NCBI GenBank assembly: GCA_901456055.1
Contig: CABDWT010000001.1
Location: 310,001-374,000, forward strand
Source: Phytobacter ursingii
Lineage (GTDB): Bacteria; Pseudomonadota; Gammaproteobacteria; Enterobacterales; Enterobacteriaceae
DNA: 64,000 nucleotides
Direction of reading: 5' to 3'
Position 1 is the stretch's first letter, and the number at the start of each line of letters is the position of its first letter. The notes beneath the pieces are model-generated. The model saw only the letters and a program-made list of their open reading frames with translations, did no database searches and was not told the DNA's origin. Below are positions 28,066 to 40,065 of the stretch, one piece after another. A program made the translations under genes and the position numbers.

Positions 28066-31000
28066 TTATTCCTGACGTTCTTTCAGTGGGAAGCGTCGTC
28101 TGACCAGCACAAAGAACAGAGGAACAAAGAAGATCGCCAGCACGGTTGCTGAAATCATCCCTCCCATAACCCCGGTGCCCACCGCATGTTGGCTACCGGA
28201 ACCTGCGCCGGTACTGGTTGCCATCGGCAAAACGCCAAAGACGAAGGCCAGAGAAGTCATCAGAATAGGGCGCAGACGCTGACGGCAGGCATGCAGTGTG
28301 GCAGAAAGCAGGTCCTGACCTTTCTGGTTCATTTCGTTGGCGAACTCGACAATCAGGATGGCGTTCTTCGCCGATAGTCCGATAACCGTCAACAGACCCA
28401 CCTGGAAATAGACATCATTTTCCAGCCCGCGCATCCAGGTGGCGAGCAGAGCGCCAATGACCCCGAGCGGTACGACCAGCATCACCGAGAAGGGCACTGA
28501 CCAGCTTTCATACAGCGCGGCCAGACACAGGAACACCACCAGTAGCGAGATAGCATAAAGCGCCGGCGCCTGTGAGCCTGATAAGCGCTCCTGGTAGGAC
28601 ATCGCCGTCCACTCCAGACCGAAACCGCCGGGAATCTGGCTAACCAGTTTTTCCATGGTGTCCATGGCCGTACCGGTACTGATGCCCGGTGCCGCTTCAC
28701 CCACAATCTCGACGGCAGCATAGCCGTTGTAGCGTTCCAGACGCGGAGATCCAGTTTCCCAGTGGGATGAGGCAAAGGCTGAGAAGGGCACCATACCGCC
28801 GCTGTTGTTGCGTACATACCAGAGGTTAATGTCGCTCGGCAGCATGCGGTATTTTGCCGCTGACTGAACGTAGACTTTTTTCACGCGGCCGCGATCCATA
28901 AAGTCATTCACATAACTTGAACCCCAGGCGGTTTGCAGCGTGTCGTTGATATCATCAATTGAGACCCCCAGCGCCTGCGCTTTACGCTGATCGATATCAA
29001 CCTGTAATTGCGGGCTATCATCGAGGCCATTGTGACGCACGCGAGTCAGCATCTTATTGCTGTCGGTCATTTGAATCAGTTTATCCCGTGCCGCCATCAA
29101 CGCGTCGTGGCCAGCTCCGGCGTGATCCTGCAATTCCATATCGAATCCGGCAGAACTGCCCAGGCCACTGATTGCCGGAGGGCTACTGGCGATGACACGG
29201 GCCTCATTAATATGACGAAAGGCTTTGGTGGCGCGCTCAATAATGGCAAAGGAGTTTCCGGTTTTCGGATCGCGTTCGCCCCAGTCTTTCAAACGTACAA
29301 ACATACGTGCGACGTTCTGTCCGTTCCCGCCAGGGCCTGAGCCGACGGTGGAGAACACGGACGCGACATTGTTCTTCTCGTTTTTGAAGAAGTAGTCTTC
29401 AACCTTTTGCACCACTTTCAGTGTCTGCTGCTGCGTTGCGCCGCTTGGCAGTTGTACGGATGCCAGAAACATCCCACGGTCTTCAAGCGGTAAAAAAGAC
29501 GTTGGCAGGCGCAGGAATAAAAAGACCATCCCGCCCAGCAACAAAACGTAGAGCAGGATCCAGCGCAGGCTACGGTGGAGAATTTTCGCCACGCCGTTTT
29601 CGTAACGATCGGCGTTGCGGTTAAATATGCGGTTAAACGCGCCGAAGAAACCTTTTTCTCCGTGGTGTTCGCCTTTATGCAGGGGTTTAAGCAGCGTGGC
29701 GCAGAGGGCTGGCGTCAGGATCATCGCCACCAGCACCGACAGCACCATGGCTGAAACGATAGTGATGGAGAACTGACGATAAATCGCCCCGGTGGTCCCA
29801 CCGAAGAATGCCATGGGGACAAACACCGCCGAAAGCACCATCGCGATACCCACCAGCGCACCCTGGATTTGCCCCATCGATTTTCGGGTCGCTTCCCTGG
29901 GCGAAAGGCCCTCCTCGCTCATGATACGCTCGACGTTTTCCACCACCACAATCGCGTCATCCACCAACAGGCCGATGGCGAGAACCATCGCAAACATAGT
30001 GAGAGTGTTGATGCTATAGCCAAAGCCGTAGAGAACGGCGAAGGTCCCCATCAACACCACCGGGACGGCAATGGTAGGGATGAGCGTCGCGCGGAAATTC
30101 TGCAAAAACAGATACATCACGAGGAAGACCAGCGCGATAGCTTCGAGCAGCGTTTTCACCACGTCGATAATGGATTCTTTTACGAAAGAGGTTGTCTCGT
30201 AGGCGACCCGATATTCCAGACCATGCGGAAAATATTGCGACAGCTCATCCAGACGTTTCAGCACTAATTCCGAGGTCGCCATCTCATTCGCGCCGGAGGC
30301 CAGCTTAATCCCAAGTCCGGAGGCGGCGAGACCGTTAAAGCGGCTCAGGAAGTCATACTTTTCCGCGCCCAGCTCAACCTCAGCGACATCGCCAAGGCGA
30401 ACTTCCGATCCATCCTGATTGACCCGCAACGTGATATTACGAAACTGCTGAGGTGTCTGGAGTAGCGATTGTGAGTTAATTGAGGCGTTCAGCGCCTGAC
30501 GATCTACCGATGGCGATCCGCCAAGCTGACCAACTGCGATCTGGGCGTTCTGGGATTTAATCGCGCTGGTTACATCGTCGGTGGTCATCTGGTAACTGTT
30601 AAGTTTCGCAGGGTCGAGCCAGATACGCATGGCGTACTGCGAACCGTAGGCGTCGATATCGCCAACACCATTCACGCGACTTATAGGATCCTGAATGTTA
30701 CTGGCGACATAGTCGGCGATATCTTGTTTATCCATCGAGCCGTCGGTGGAGACAAATGCCAGCGTCAGGATGTTGGTATCGCCGGTTTTTCGTACCGTCA
30801 CCCCCTGGTTCTGCACTGCCTGGGGTAGCTTACGCAGGGCAGATTGTAGCTGGTTCTGTACCTGCTGGACGGCCTCATCGGGGTCTGTGCCGGCGGTGAA
30901 ACTGAGCGTAATGGTGGCCTGCCCGGCGCTGCTGCTCTGTGACGACATGTACATCAGATTATCGAGGCCGGTCATGTTCTGCTCGATAACCTGCGTCACG

Positions 31001-31179
31001 GTGTTTTCCAGCGTCTGGGCTGACGCGCCAGGATAGTTTGCGGTAATACGCACATTAGGTGGGGCCAGATTAGGATATTGCTCTACGGGTAGAGAAATAA
31101 TGGCAAGGGTTCCGGTCAAACAGATCAGGATCGCCAGTACCCACGCAAAAATGGGGCGATCAATAAAAAAATTCGCCAT
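28066..31179 (-). CDS. acrD: AcrD, RND multidrug efflux pump
   Basis: Start at MANFFIDRP (ATG 31179), 1037 residues as in E. coli AcrD. Twelve transmembrane helices with two large periplasmic loops. TM4 carries the proton-relay aspartates ([19 protein letters not shown]), and the last helices carry the conserved Lys ([12 protein letters not shown]). With AcrA and TolC it expels aminoglycosides and other amphiphilic drugs. A BaeR-type box lies upstream. Confidence 0.97.
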   Translation of the reverse strand: MANFFIDRPIFAWVLAILICLTGTLAIISLPVEQYPNLAPPNVRITANYPGASAQTLENTVTQVIEQNMTGLDNLMYMSSQSSSAGQATITLSFTAGTDPDEAVQQVQNQLQSALRKLPQAVQNQGVTVRKTGDTNILTLAFVSTDGSMDKQDIADYVASNIQDPISRVNGVGDIDAYGSQYAMRIWLDPAKLNSYQMTTDDVTSAIKSQNAQIAVGQLGGSPSVDRQALNASINSQSLLQTPQQFRNITLRVNQDGSEVRLGDVAEVELGAEKYDFLSRFNGLAASGLGIKLASGANEMATSELVLKRLDELSQYFPHGLEYRVAYETTSFVKESIIDVVKTLLEAIALVFLVMYLFLQNFRATLIPTIAVPVVLMGTFAVLYGFGYSINTLTMFAMVLAIGLLVDDAIVVVENVERIMSEEGLSPREATRKSMGQIQGALVGIAMVLSAVFVPMAFFGGTTGAIYRQFSITIVSAMVLSVLVAMILTPALCATLLKPLHKGEHHGEKGFFGAFNRIFNRNADRYENGVAKILHRSLRWILLYVLLLGGMVFLFLRLPTSFLPLEDRGMFLASVQLPSGATQQQTLKVVQKVEDYFFKNEKNNVASVFSTVGSGPGGNGQNVARMFVRLKDWGERDPKTGNSFAIIERATKAFRHINEARVIASSPPAISGLGSSAGFDMELQDHAGAGHDALMAARDKLIQMTDSNKMLTRVRHNGLDDSPQLQVDIDQRKAQALGVSIDDINDTLQTAWGSSYVNDFMDRGRVKKVYVQSAAKYRMLPSDINLWYVRNNSGGMVPFSAFASSHWETGSPRLERYNGYAAVEIVGEAAPGISTGTAMDTMEKLVSQIPGGFGLEWTAMSYQERLSGSQAPALYAISLLVVFLCLAALYESWSVPFSVMLVVPLGVIGALLATWMRGLENDVYFQVGLLTVIGLSAKNAILIVEFANEMNQKGQDLLSATLHACRQRLRPILMTSLAFVFGVLPMATSTGAGSGSQHAVGTGVMGGMISATVLAIFFVPLFFVLVRRRFPLKERQE

Positions 31180-31271
31180 CAGAAACAAGACCTCGTTGTT
31201 TTGCTGCGCATTGTTATTTTGACATTGCTGGAATCAATGAGTGTGTGCTCAATGTAGCGGGAACAGATAAA

Positions 31272-31288
31272 GCAAACGTGGAGAAAAA
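31272..31288 (-). promoter_or_regulatory. BaeR-type box upstream of acrD
   Basis: Minus-strand TTTTTCTCCACGTTTGC matches the E. coli BaeR box TTTTTCTCCATNATTGGC in its left ten bases and partly in the right half, about 95 bases before the acrD start. Envelope-stress induction by BaeSR is therefore likely. Confidence 0.65.
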
Positions 31289-31390
31289 AAGGAGAAAATG
31301 TAAATTATCATTCTTTTTCAAGGCACAATTATGCAGAGTACCGTTAATCTCCGTTTTGCTTCTTCCATTTCTGGAATTCTTTTCTTTTCC

Positions 31391-33091
31391 TTACGTTTGC
31401 TGACTTTTGAGACTGCGTGGCGCCGGGAAACGAAGCTCGACTAATGTCCCACCGCCGGTTGGGCGTGCAAAGGTCAGCGTACCGCCAAGACGACTTGCTC
31501 GTTCGCGCATAATGTTCAATCCGTAGTGTCCCTGAGGCTCATCAGTACTGCCGATTCCCTTGCCGTTGTCGCGTATATAAACGGAATACTGACCGTCCGG
31601 GTCAGTCACGCAACTGACGGTGATGGTAGTGGCATCTGCATGCTTAATCGCGTTGATAACCGCTTCGCGCACTATCTGCAGGATATTGACCTGCTGCTGG
31701 GCATCCAGCATAAGCGTCGGCAGACGGCAATCGAGTTCGAGCTTCGCAGTGGTCTGGCTCTGCAGGTGTTCCATTGCTTCATTCAGTACAGCGGGCAGAT
31801 CGCTTTTGGAGACCGTCAGACGGAAGGCCGCTAATAATTCCCGCAGTTGACGCCAGGCATCGTTCAGGGCGCGTGAAAAATCGGCGATGATGGTCTGGGC
31901 GGGCGCGTTTTCCTCGGGCACTGCCCGTTTGAGCAATGCCAGTTGAATACGCAGGTAAGAAAGCACCTGTGCCAGGGAATCATGAAGTTCCATGGCGATA
32001 GTGGCGCGTTCTTCCATCAACATCAGTTGCTGCTGCTGTTTTTGCGCCTGATTAAAATAGAACCCGCGTCCCATAATAGTGGCTACGCTTTGCAGCAATG
32101 GTATAGAGGCCTGGACATGGGTGCTTTGCCAGCGTAATTCGCCAAAAACGTTGTCCTGCATGCCGACCGGTAACGTGTTAACCGGAAGGTCTTCCTGCGC
32201 TTCGCCGTGATGAATAGACCAGTGATCGCCCATCGTTAACTCCAGATAGCTTGCCGCTTCGTGCTCGTAGACTATCTGCAGAATGTGACGAAAACACATC
32301 ACGTCGATCTGGCTGGTGTTAAGCGCCTGCGAACATTGATACAACACTTCGAGGCGTCGATGGGCTTCCTGCAGATCATGCGTCTTCTCTGCGACCTGCG
32401 CTTCGAGTGTGCGGTAGAGTTTGTGCAATTCACCCGACATGCGGTCAAAAGTGGACGCCAGGAGCCCCAGTTCGTTATCCAGATGGGTATTGAGTAACGG
32501 ATAGGTAAAATGTCCTTGCTGAATCTCCTGGCTGGCCACTACCAGTTGCGTAAGGGGTTTGACGACCTGCTGGCGAATACGCCTTAGCGTGAAAAAGACC
32601 AGCAGGAAAATCCCCATCGCACCGATGAGCGAAATACCCAACACCAGCAACATTTTTCGTTCCGAATAGTGTTGCAACGCCAGAACAAACTGGTCGATGT
32701 TATCGACATATTGCTGAATATTTTGCTGATACCATACGGTGTCCGCTGCGCCTAATCGGGCATCCATCTCCTGCCAGCTTTCCTGCAATTGTGCATAGCG
32801 TTTTCCAACAATTTCAGGCACATACCAGCGATTTAATGTGCGTAAAACCGGTGAGTTCAGCGATTGGCGAAAGATTTGGCGATGGGCATTTAATTCTGCG
32901 GCGCCACGTTCCAGGTCATACCCCAGACGATAGCTTTGCATACGCAGAGAACCGGCGATATTAACGGCCTCTGCGTCGCGTAAACTGCTGGCAAGCGTCA
33001 TTAACGCCACTCCCGTTGAGAGTAGCGAAAGCAAGACGATATAAAAAAAGGCTCTGGCAAGGCTGGATGAAACAGGTCGTTTTACAGTCAC
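31391..33091 (-). CDS. narQ: NarQ, nitrate/nitrite sensor histidine kinase
   Basis: 566 residues from GTG 33091, the E. coli length. Order: TM1 (about 14-34), periplasmic sensor with the P-box (NIAGSLRMQSYRLG), TM2 (about 147-167), HAMP, cysteine-bearing central module, HisKA_3 phosphorylation helix with ELHDSLAQVLSYL, and HATPase (RDNGKGIG, GGGTL). It phosphorylates NarL and NarP. The residue before ELHD is Met (IAMELHDS) where E. coli has Arg. It is divergent from aegA. Confidence 0.96.
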   Translation of the reverse strand: MTVKRPVSSSLARAFFYIVLLSLLSTGVALMTLASSLRDAEAVNIAGSLRMQSYRLGYDLERGAAELNAHRQIFRQSLNSPVLRTLNRWYVPEIVGKRYAQLQESWQEMDARLGAADTVWYQQNIQQYVDNIDQFVLALQHYSERKMLLVLGISLIGAMGIFLLVFFTLRRIRQQVVKPLTQLVVASQEIQQGHFTYPLLNTHLDNELGLLASTFDRMSGELHKLYRTLEAQVAEKTHDLQEAHRRLEVLYQCSQALNTSQIDVMCFRHILQIVYEHEAASYLELTMGDHWSIHHGEAQEDLPVNTLPVGMQDNVFGELRWQSTHVQASIPLLQSVATIMGRGFYFNQAQKQQQQLMLMEERATIAMELHDSLAQVLSYLRIQLALLKRAVPEENAPAQTIIADFSRALNDAWRQLRELLAAFRLTVSKSDLPAVLNEAMEHLQSQTTAKLELDCRLPTLMLDAQQQVNILQIVREAVINAIKHADATTITVSCVTDPDGQYSVYIRDNGKGIGSTDEPQGHYGLNIMRERASRLGGTLTFARPTGGGTLVELRFPAPRSLKSQQT

Positions 33092-33316
33092 AACAGCAGT
33101 TCCCGCTATCCAAGAGTGTCGGACGAAGTGGCATCGCCGGCCGGCTCATCAAATGAGACTAATTTTTATTTTTACCACGATAAATTGATCTGCAACATGC
33201 CCGTGACAATTAAGTAACGCTTCTGGGCAAATGTACATTGCCTGTGTTGAATAGCCCAGGTAAATACATTGGTCATATAAAAAATAAGGTTTATTAAACC
33301 AGAAAAGAAGGTCGCC

Positions 33317-35296
33317 ATGAATCGTTTTATTATGGCTAACAGCCAGCAATGTATAGGGTGTCGTGCCTGCGAAGTGGCGTGTGTAATGGCGCATAATCAG
33401 GAACAGCACGTTTTAAGTCACGAACATTTTCATCCCCGAATTACGGTCGTAAAGAATAAACGCCAGCGCAGCGCGGTAACATGTCATCATTGTGAAGCCG
33501 CCCCCTGTGCCCGCAGTTGTCCGAACGGCGCAATTAGTCGTGTAAATGATTCGGTGCAAGTTAACCAGGATAAATGTATCGGTTGTAAATCCTGTGCGGT
33601 GGCGTGCCCCTTCGGCACCATGCAAATCCTTGTTACTCCGGTCGGGAATGGCATGGTAAAGGCCACTGCACACAAATGCGACCTCTGTATCGATCGCGCC
33701 GACGGCCCCGCCTGTGCGCAACGTTGCCCGGCAGACGCTATCCAGGTTGTCAGCCGTGATGATCTGGCAGACCTGGCGAAGGCGCGCCGTATACGCGCGG
33801 CCAGCCAGGAAGCCCAGCCGTGGCACAGCATAGCGGCTCTGGTCCCGGCGTTTAACGATCGCAAGGTCAAACAGATGCTCAAAACATCGCCGCGTGGAGA
33901 GCCAGACAAACTGGCGCTGGCGGCGCGCAAAATAGGTTTTGCTGAAATCTATCTGCCATTCCGTGCCGATCAGGCTCAGCGTGAGGCGGAACGCTGCCTT
34001 AAGTGCGGTGAACACAGCATCTGTGAGTGGACCTGCCCACTGCACAATCACATTCCCCAGTGGATTGAACGCGTGAAAGCCGGGGATATCACCGCGGCTG
34101 TGGAATTATCCCATCAGACTAACTGCCTGCCGGAAGTCACCGGGCGCGTCTGCCCGCAGGATCGTCTGTGCGAGGGGGCTTGTACTATTCGCGACGACTA
34201 CGGCTCGGTCACTATTGGCAATATTGAACGCTATATTTCCGACCAGGCGCTGGCAAAAGGCTGGCGGCCTGACCTCAATCATGTGGCTGCGGTAGATAAA
34301 CGCATTGCGATCATTGGCGCGGGGCCTGCCGGTCTGGCCTGTGCCGATGTGCTGGCGCGCAACGGCGTGAGCGCCACCGTATTTGATCGCCATCCGGAAA
34401 TCGGCGGCCTGCTGACCTTCGGTATCCCGGCCTTCAAACTGGATAAATCACTGCTTGCGCGTCGCCGGGAAATTTTCAGCGCGATGGGGATTCGCTTCGA
34501 ACTGAACTGTGAAATTGGTCGGGATATTACCCTGGCAACCTTGCTGGACGAATATGACGCCGTATTTGTCGGCGTCGGTACGTACCGGTCGATGAAAGCG
34601 AATTTGCCGAATGAAGACGCACCGGGTGTCTACGACGCACTCCCGTTCCTCATCGCCAACACCAAACAACTGATGGGACTGCCGGATTCGCCAGAAGAGC
34701 CGTTTATCAATACCGCCGGGTTGAATGTGGTGGTACTGGGGGGCGGTGATACGGCAATGGACTGCGTACGTACCTCGCTGCGTCACGGGGCCAGCAAAGT
34801 GACCTGCGCCTACCGTCGCGATGAAGCCAATATGCCGGGCTCGAAAAAAGAGGTAAAAAACGCCAGGGAAGAGGGGGCTGAATTCGAATTTAACGTCCAG
34901 CCGGTCCAGCTTGAGCTGGATGAGTCGGGCAACGTCACGGGGGTTCGCCTGCTGCGCACGCAACTGGGTGAAGCGGATGCGAAGGGACGTCGCCGTCCGG
35001 TGCCAATCGAAGGCAGTGAATTTGTGATGCCAGCAGATGCCGTTATTATGGCGTTTGGTTTTAATCCGCACTCCATGCCGTGGCTGGAAACACACGGAGT
35101 GCAGGTTGATGACTGGGGGCGTATCGCGGCTAACGTCAACAGCGTTTACCGTTACCAGACCAGCAACCCGAAAATCTTCGCCGGTGGCGATGCGGTTCGC
35201 GGTGCTGATTTAGTGGTGACGGCAATGGCAGAAGGTCGCCATGCTGCGCAGGGGATGATGGACTGGCTGGGCGTTAAAGCGCCGAAAGGTCACTGA
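33317..35296 (+). CDS. aegA: AegA, FeS/FAD oxidoreductase
   Basis: 659 residues, E. coli length. The N-terminal third is a HyfA/HycB-like ferredoxin with four cysteine groups (CIGCRACEVAC, CHHCEAAPCARSCP, CIGCKSCAVACP, CDLCIDRADGPAC). The rest resembles the glutamate synthase small subunit: CLKCGEHSICEWTCP, FAD fold GAGPAGLACAD, NAD(P) fold GGGDTAMDCVRT and final FAD loop GGDAVRGAD. The natural reaction is uncertain; it has been linked to anaerobic urate breakdown with formate dehydrogenase-H. SD AAGG precedes the start. Confidence 0.95.
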   Translation: MNRFIMANSQQCIGCRACEVACVMAHNQEQHVLSHEHFHPRITVVKNKRQRSAVTCHHCEAAPCARSCPNGAISRVNDSVQVNQDKCIGCKSCAVACPFGTMQILVTPVGNGMVKATAHKCDLCIDRADGPACAQRCPADAIQVVSRDDLADLAKARRIRAASQEAQPWHSIAALVPAFNDRKVKQMLKTSPRGEPDKLALAARKIGFAEIYLPFRADQAQREAERCLKCGEHSICEWTCPLHNHIPQWIERVKAGDITAAVELSHQTNCLPEVTGRVCPQDRLCEGACTIRDDYGSVTIGNIERYISDQALAKGWRPDLNHVAAVDKRIAIIGAGPAGLACADVLARNGVSATVFDRHPEIGGLLTFGIPAFKLDKSLLARRREIFSAMGIRFELNCEIGRDITLATLLDEYDAVFVGVGTYRSMKANLPNEDAPGVYDALPFLIANTKQLMGLPDSPEEPFINTAGLNVVVLGGGDTAMDCVRTSLRHGASKVTCAYRRDEANMPGSKKEVKNAREEGAEFEFNVQPVQLELDESGNVTGVRLLRTQLGEADAKGRRRPVPIEGSEFVMPADAVIMAFGFNPHSMPWLETHGVQVDDWGRIAANVNSVYRYQTSNPKIFAGGDAVRGADLVVTAMAEGRHAAQGMMDWLGVKAPKGH

Positions 35297-35365
35297 TTAC
35301 CCGTCGCGACAAAACCGGCTTCGCAGCGTAATATGAGCGTGACCGTATTACGTTGTGGAGTCGGT

Positions 35366-35941
35366 ATGTCGTTCAACATTGAAGTCATTAAAGATAAAGT
35401 CCTTTCAGATAACTATTTTATTCTTCGCAATATTACCTACGATTTGACCCGCAAAAATGGTGACGTGATTCGCCATAAACGCGAAGTGTATGACCGGGGA
35501 AATGGCGCCACGATCCTGCTGTATAACCCGGATAAAAAGAGCGTGGTCCTCATTCGCCAGTTCCGTGTCGCAACCTGGGTTAACGGTAATGAAGATGGTC
35601 GCTTGATTGAAACCTGCGCCGGCCTGTTGGACGACGATGAACCGGAAGTCTGTATTCGCAAAGAGGCCATTGAAGAGACAGGGTATGCGGTGACCGAGGT
35701 TCGTAAGGTATTCGAACTCTATATGTCTCCTGGCGGCGTCACCGAAATCGTCCATTTCTTCATCGCTCGCTATGACGACAGCATCCGGGCTAATAGCGGC
35801 GGCGGCGTGGAGGATGAGGACATTGAGGTGCTGGAACTCCCCTTTGCACAGGCCCTTGAAATGATGAAAAGCGGCGAGATACGAGACGGCAAGGCGGTGA
35901 TTTTACTGCAATATTTACAGTCTTCTGGTCTAATGGATTGA
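35366..35941 (+). CDS. nudK: NudK, GDP-mannose pyrophosphatase (Nudix)
   Basis: Start at [11 protein letters not shown] (ATG 35366) yields 191 residues, as in E. coli; the open frame extends 11 codons upstream. The Nudix box [22 protein letters not shown] (GX5EX7REUXEEXGU) spans about residues 85-107. It hydrolyses GDP-mannose and related sugar nucleotides. It lies 69 bases after aegA. Confidence 0.95.
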   Translation: MSFNIEVIKDKVLSDNYFILRNITYDLTRKNGDVIRHKREVYDRGNGATILLYNPDKKSVVLIRQFRVATWVNGNEDGRLIETCAGLLDDDEPEVCIRKEAIEETGYAVTEVRKVFELYMSPGGVTEIVHFFIARYDDSIRANSGGGVEDEDIEVLELPFAQALEMMKSGEIRDGKAVILLQYLQSSGLMD

Positions 35942-36066
35942 TTTTGCTAAGGTTAAAAAATAAATTTTAGATAAATCTATCCGACAAATCCGATTGAGCG
36001 ACAGACGCGGGAACACGAAGATACGCAGGTTTTGTGTTGCGATTCTCTTCCGGGGCTGTTTTGTTC

Positions 36067-37110
36067 ATGCGTTACCGCGTTTTGCTTGCTTTCATTCTGG
36101 GTGCGTGCCCAATAACGTTTCTGTGGGCTGCACCCGCACAGCAGACTTTTTCCGACTGGCAAGTAACCTGTAATAATCAAAATTTTTGTGTTGCCCGAAA
36201 TACGGGTGAGCATCATGGGCTTGTGATGACCCTGGCACGCAGCGCCGGGGCGCAAACCAGTGCCGCTTTGCGCATTGATCTGGGCGGCAAAGAGCTTCCC
36301 TCTTTAAAAGAGGCGCCTATTGCGCCGCGTCTGCGCCTGGACGGTAAACCGCTCGCGCTTACCGCCCAACGCTGGCAAATCACGCCATGGCATTTAATGA
36401 CGGATAACGCACAGACGATTGCTGACTTTTTGCAAACCATTCAGGAAGCCCAGGCGATTGCTCTGCAAGACGGGAAGGGGATGATTTCCCTCGTTGGGTT
36501 AAAAGCGGCATTGCTGTTTATCGACGCTCAGCAAAAACGCGTCGGTAGCGAAACGGCGTGGATTAAAAAAGGGGACGATCCGCCGCTGAGCGTACCACCG
36601 GCCCCGGCCCTTAAAGAAGTCGCCCTCACTGCCTCCAGTCCCTCCCCGTTGACGCAGCAAGAACTCAATGACTTACTCGATTATGGCAACTGGCGAATGA
36701 ATAATAGCCAGTGTTCGCTTGATCCTATGCGCCGCGAAGTCCGGATCACCGCGTTGACGGATGATAAGGCCCTGCTGATTATTGATTGTGAAGCAGGGGC
36801 GTATAACACGGTGGATTTAGCCTGGATGGTATCGCGGGAAAAACCGTTTTCTTCACGTCCGCTACGTCTGCACCTGCCGTTTACCCCTTCGCGTGGCACG
36901 AATGAGCTGGAATTGATGAATGCCAGGTTTGATGAGAAAACCCGCGAATTGACTACGCTTGCCAAAGGACGCGGGTTAGCGGATTGCGGCGTGATGACGC
37001 GCTGGCGTTTTGATGGCCAGCGCTTTCGCCTGACGCGTTACGCCGAAGAGCCTGAATGTGATAACTGGCATGGGCCAGATGCCTGGCCCACCCTGTGGAT
37101 CACACGCTAA
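36067..37110 (+). CDS. ypfG: YpfG, periplasmic DUF1176 protein
   Basis: Start at MRYRVLLAF (ATG 36067) gives 347 residues, the E. coli length. A cleavable signal peptide (to about residue 21, ...FLWAAPAQ) is followed by a DUF1176 domain with a conserved [14 protein letters not shown] motif and two more cysteine-bearing segments. The function is unknown. Its 3' end overlaps convergent tktB by 11 bases. Confidence 0.92.
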   Translation: MRYRVLLAFILGACPITFLWAAPAQQTFSDWQVTCNNQNFCVARNTGEHHGLVMTLARSAGAQTSAALRIDLGGKELPSLKEAPIAPRLRLDGKPLALTAQRWQITPWHLMTDNAQTIADFLQTIQEAQAIALQDGKGMISLVGLKAALLFIDAQQKRVGSETAWIKKGDDPPLSVPPAPALKEVALTASSPSPLTQQELNDLLDYGNWRMNNSQCSLDPMRREVRITALTDDKALLIIDCEAGAYNTVDLAWMVSREKPFSSRPLRLHLPFTPSRGTNELELMNARFDEKTRELTTLAKGRGLADCGVMTRWRFDGQRFRLTRYAEEPECDNWHGPDAWPTLWITR

Positions 37111-39094
37111 GCACGCGTTTGGCTTTTTCGACCACATTCTCCACGGTGAAACCGAAGTACGGGAAAAGCTTATCGGCGGGCGCGGATTCACCGTAGCCCG
37201 TCATACCGACGATGGCGCCTTTCAGCCCGACATATTTGTACCAGTAGTCGGCAATACCGGCTTCAACGGCGACGCGGGCGCTGACATCAGAAGGCAGGAC
37301 CGATTCGCGGTATTGCTCATCCTGAGCATCAAAAATATCCGTTGAGGGCAGCGATACCACGCGGACTTTATGCCCTTCCTCAGTCAGTTTCTCCGCCGCT
37401 TTTACCGTGATTTCAACCTCAGAGCCGGTGGCAATCAGGATGATATCCGGCTTGCCATCGGCATCTTTCAGGATATAACCGCCTTTGGAGATAGCTTTCA
37501 CCTGCTCCGGGGTCCGGTCCATTTGCGCCAGGTTTTGTCGGGACAAAATTAATGCCGTCGGGCCTGTATGACGCTCGACCGCCAGTTTCCAGCCAACCGC
37601 GGCTTCCACCTGGTCGCAGGGGCGCCAGGTACTGAAATTCGGCGTCAAGCGCAGGCTGGCCAGTTGTTCCACCGCCTGGTGAGTAGGGCCGTCTTCCCCC
37701 AGACCAATGGAGTCATGGGTATAGACCATGATTTGTCGGGCTTTCATCAGCGCCGCCATACGTGCCGCGTTGCGCGCATACTCCACAAACATCAAGAAGG
37801 TGGCGGTATACGGCACAAAGCCGCCGTGATGGGCGATGCCGTTGGCGATCGCGGTCATCCCGAATTCACGCACGCCGTAGTGGATATAATTCCCGGCAGG
37901 ATCTTCTTTTAATGAATGGGAGCCCGACCAGATAGTCAGATTACTCGGAGCAAGGTCGGCGGAGCCGCCGAGCAGCTCCGGCAGCACCGGACCCATTGTA
38001 TTCAGGGCATTTTGTGACGCTTTGCGGGTGGCAATTTTTGCCGGTTCCGCCTGGAGCTTCTCAATATATGCCTGCGTGGTTTGCTCCCAGTTTTCAGGCA
38101 GTTCGCCGCTCAGGCGACGTTTAAATTCCGCAGCCAGATCCGGATAGGCCTTTTCATAGGCGGCAAATTTCTCCTTCCACGCCTGTTGCGCTTTTTCGCC
38201 GCTTTCGCGCGCGTCCCATGCTTTATAGATCTCTTTTGGGATCTCAAATGCCGGGTATTTCCAGCCCAGTTTCTGACGGGTTAAGGCGACTTCCTCTTCC
38301 CCAAGCGCAGCACCATGGGACTCTTCTTTCCCGGCCTTATTAGGGGAGCCAAAACCGATGACCGTGCGGCAGATGATCAGCGATGGTTTATCTTTCACGC
38401 TTTGCGCTTCCAGAATGGCCTTTTTCACGGCTTCGGGATCGTGTCCGTCGATTTCATGTACCACATGCCAGTGGTAGGCCTCGAAACGTTTGGCCGTATC
38501 GTCGGTAAACCAGCCCTCGGTTTCACCATCAATGGAGATCCCGTTGTGATCGTAAAAACCGATCAGTTTGCCCAGCCCAAGGGTGCCCGCCAGAGAACTG
38601 ACTTCATGGGAAATCCCCTCCATCAGGCAACCGTCGCCCATAAATACGTAGGTGTAGTGGTCGACAATCTCATGATCAGGACGGTTGAACTGTGCGGCGA
38701 GAGTGCGTTCGGCAATCGCCAGCCCGACGGCGTTGGCCAGCCCCTGTCCCAGCGGGCCGGTGGTGGTTTCGACGCCTGGCGTATAGCCAATCTCCGGGTG
38801 ACCCGGCGTTTTCGAATGCAACTGACGGAAGTTTTTTAACTCATCCAGGGACAGGTCATAACCGCTTAAGTGCAACAGACTATAGAGCAGCATAGAGGCA
38901 TGACCGTTAGACAGAATAAAGCGGTCGCGGTCATACCAGGTCGGGTCTGTCGGATTATGTTTTAAGAAATCGTTCCAGAGGACTTCGGCAATATCCGCCA
39001 TTCCCATCGGTGCGCCAGGGTGGCCGGAATTCGCTTTTTGTACCGCATCCATACTCAGGGCGCGAATGGCGTTGGCGAGCTCTTTACGAGACAT
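37100..39094 (-). CDS. tktB: TktB, transketolase 2
   Basis: 664 residues (E. coli 667). Thiamine diphosphate enzyme: substrate His in [13 protein letters not shown] motif GDGCLMEG with YDHNGIS, catalytic Glu/PYR domain at [14 protein letters not shown], and ligand His in [14 protein letters not shown]. It transfers two-carbon units in the non-oxidative pentose phosphate path. It sits 20 bases after talA, and the pair is a stationary-phase (RpoS) operon in E. coli. Confidence 0.97.
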   Translation of the reverse strand: MSRKELANAIRALSMDAVQKANSGHPGAPMGMADIAEVLWNDFLKHNPTDPTWYDRDRFILSNGHASMLLYSLLHLSGYDLSLDELKNFRQLHSKTPGHPEIGYTPGVETTTGPLGQGLANAVGLAIAERTLAAQFNRPDHEIVDHYTYVFMGDGCLMEGISHEVSSLAGTLGLGKLIGFYDHNGISIDGETEGWFTDDTAKRFEAYHWHVVHEIDGHDPEAVKKAILEAQSVKDKPSLIICRTVIGFGSPNKAGKEESHGAALGEEEVALTRQKLGWKYPAFEIPKEIYKAWDARESGEKAQQAWKEKFAAYEKAYPDLAAEFKRRLSGELPENWEQTTQAYIEKLQAEPAKIATRKASQNALNTMGPVLPELLGGSADLAPSNLTIWSGSHSLKEDPAGNYIHYGVREFGMTAIANGIAHHGGFVPYTATFLMFVEYARNAARMAALMKARQIMVYTHDSIGLGEDGPTHQAVEQLASLRLTPNFSTWRPCDQVEAAVGWKLAVERHTGPTALILSRQNLAQMDRTPEQVKAISKGGYILKDADGKPDIILIATGSEVEITVKAAEKLTEEGHKVRVVSLPSTDIFDAQDEQYRESVLPSDVSARVAVEAGIADYWYKYVGLKGAIVGMTGYGESAPADKLFPYFGFTVENVVEKAKRVLSV

Positions 39095-39114
39095 AACTCT
39101 CTCCTTGCTAAGGG

Positions 39115-40065
39115 TTAAAATTTGGCGGCGATGAGATCTTCGAGTTTGCGCTGGTCAACGGCGAACTGGCGGATGCCGTCCGACAGTTTCTCCACCGCCA
39201 TGGCGTCCTGATTATGTTCCCAGCGGAACTGCGCTTCGGTCAGGGGTTCCGGGCGCGGGAACGTTTGCGACGGCGGAACCAGTTTTCGTTCAACGACGCC
39301 TTCCTCGCCGTGCAGGGCTTTAAGCAGGTCAGGCGAGATGGTCAGCCTGTCACAGCCTGCCAGCGCCAGCACCTGTTCCGTACGACGGAAGCTTGCGCCC
39401 ATAACGATGGTTTCGTAGCGATGCTGTTTGAAATAATCGTAGATATTCCGCACGGATTTCACGCCGGGGTCTTCATCCACGACGTAAGGGTCCATGGGTT
39501 TACGTTGCTGATACCAGTCGTAAATACGGCCAACGAACGGGGAGATTAAAAATACCCCGGCTTCGGCACAGGCGCGAGCCTGGGCGAAGGAGAACAATAG
39601 CGTCAGGTTGCACTTGATCCCCTCTTTTTCGAGAATTTCCGCCGCGCGGATCCCTTCCCAGGTCGACGCCAGTTTGATCAGGATGCGTGATTTATCGATG
39701 CCCAACTCCTCGTAGAGCTGTACCAGCTTGCGGGCTTTGGCGACGCTTTTCTCTTTATCGTAGGAGAGACGTGCATCCACTTCGGTTGAAACACGTCCGG
39801 GGATGCTTTTCAGAATTTCTTGACCAAAATTGACCGCCAGCTTGTCGCAGGCTTCCGCTACCTGCTGTTCCTGGGTTTTGCCATGGCTTTTGCCATAGAC
39901 AATTGCGTCTTCAATCAAGTGCTTAAAGTGGTCCAGCGCGGCTGCTTTCAGTAGCAGAGAGGGGTTGGTGGTTGCATCTTCGGGTTGATAATGTCGAATG
40001 GACTCAATATCGCCGCTATCGGCTACCACGGTAGTGAACTGTTTGATGCCGTCTAAATAATTCAT
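39115..40065 (-). CDS. talA: TalA, transaldolase A
   Basis: Start at [10 protein letters not shown] (ATG 40065), 316 residues as in E. coli; eight codons upstream have no homology. Class I aldolase barrel: Schiff-base Lys in [17 protein letters not shown] (about 131), catalytic Asp in VVADSGD and Glu in the DAIVYGK region. It moves a three-carbon unit between sedoheptulose-7-P and glyceraldehyde-3-P. It is first in a talA-tktB operon. Confidence 0.97.
   Translation of the reverse strand: MNYLDGIKQFTTVVADSGDIESIRHYQPEDATTNPSLLLKAAALDHFKHLIEDAIVYGKSHGKTQEQQVAEACDKLAVNFGQEILKSIPGRVSTEVDARLSYDKEKSVAKARKLVQLYEELGIDKSRILIKLASTWEGIRAAEILEKEGIKCNLTLLFSFAQARACAEAGVFLISPFVGRIYDWYQQRKPMDPYVVDEDPGVKSVRNIYDYFKQHRYETIVMGASFRRTEQVLALAGCDRLTISPDLLKALHGEEGVVERKLVPPSQTFPRPEPLTEAQFRWEHNQDAMAVEKLSDGIRQFAVDQRKLEDLIAAKF

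Noticed and set aside
33150-33210. FNR site in the narQ-aegA gap (TTGATCTGCAACA)
   Set aside because: Only the left half fits TTGATNNNNATCAA; too weak to list although FNR control of aegA would be plausible.
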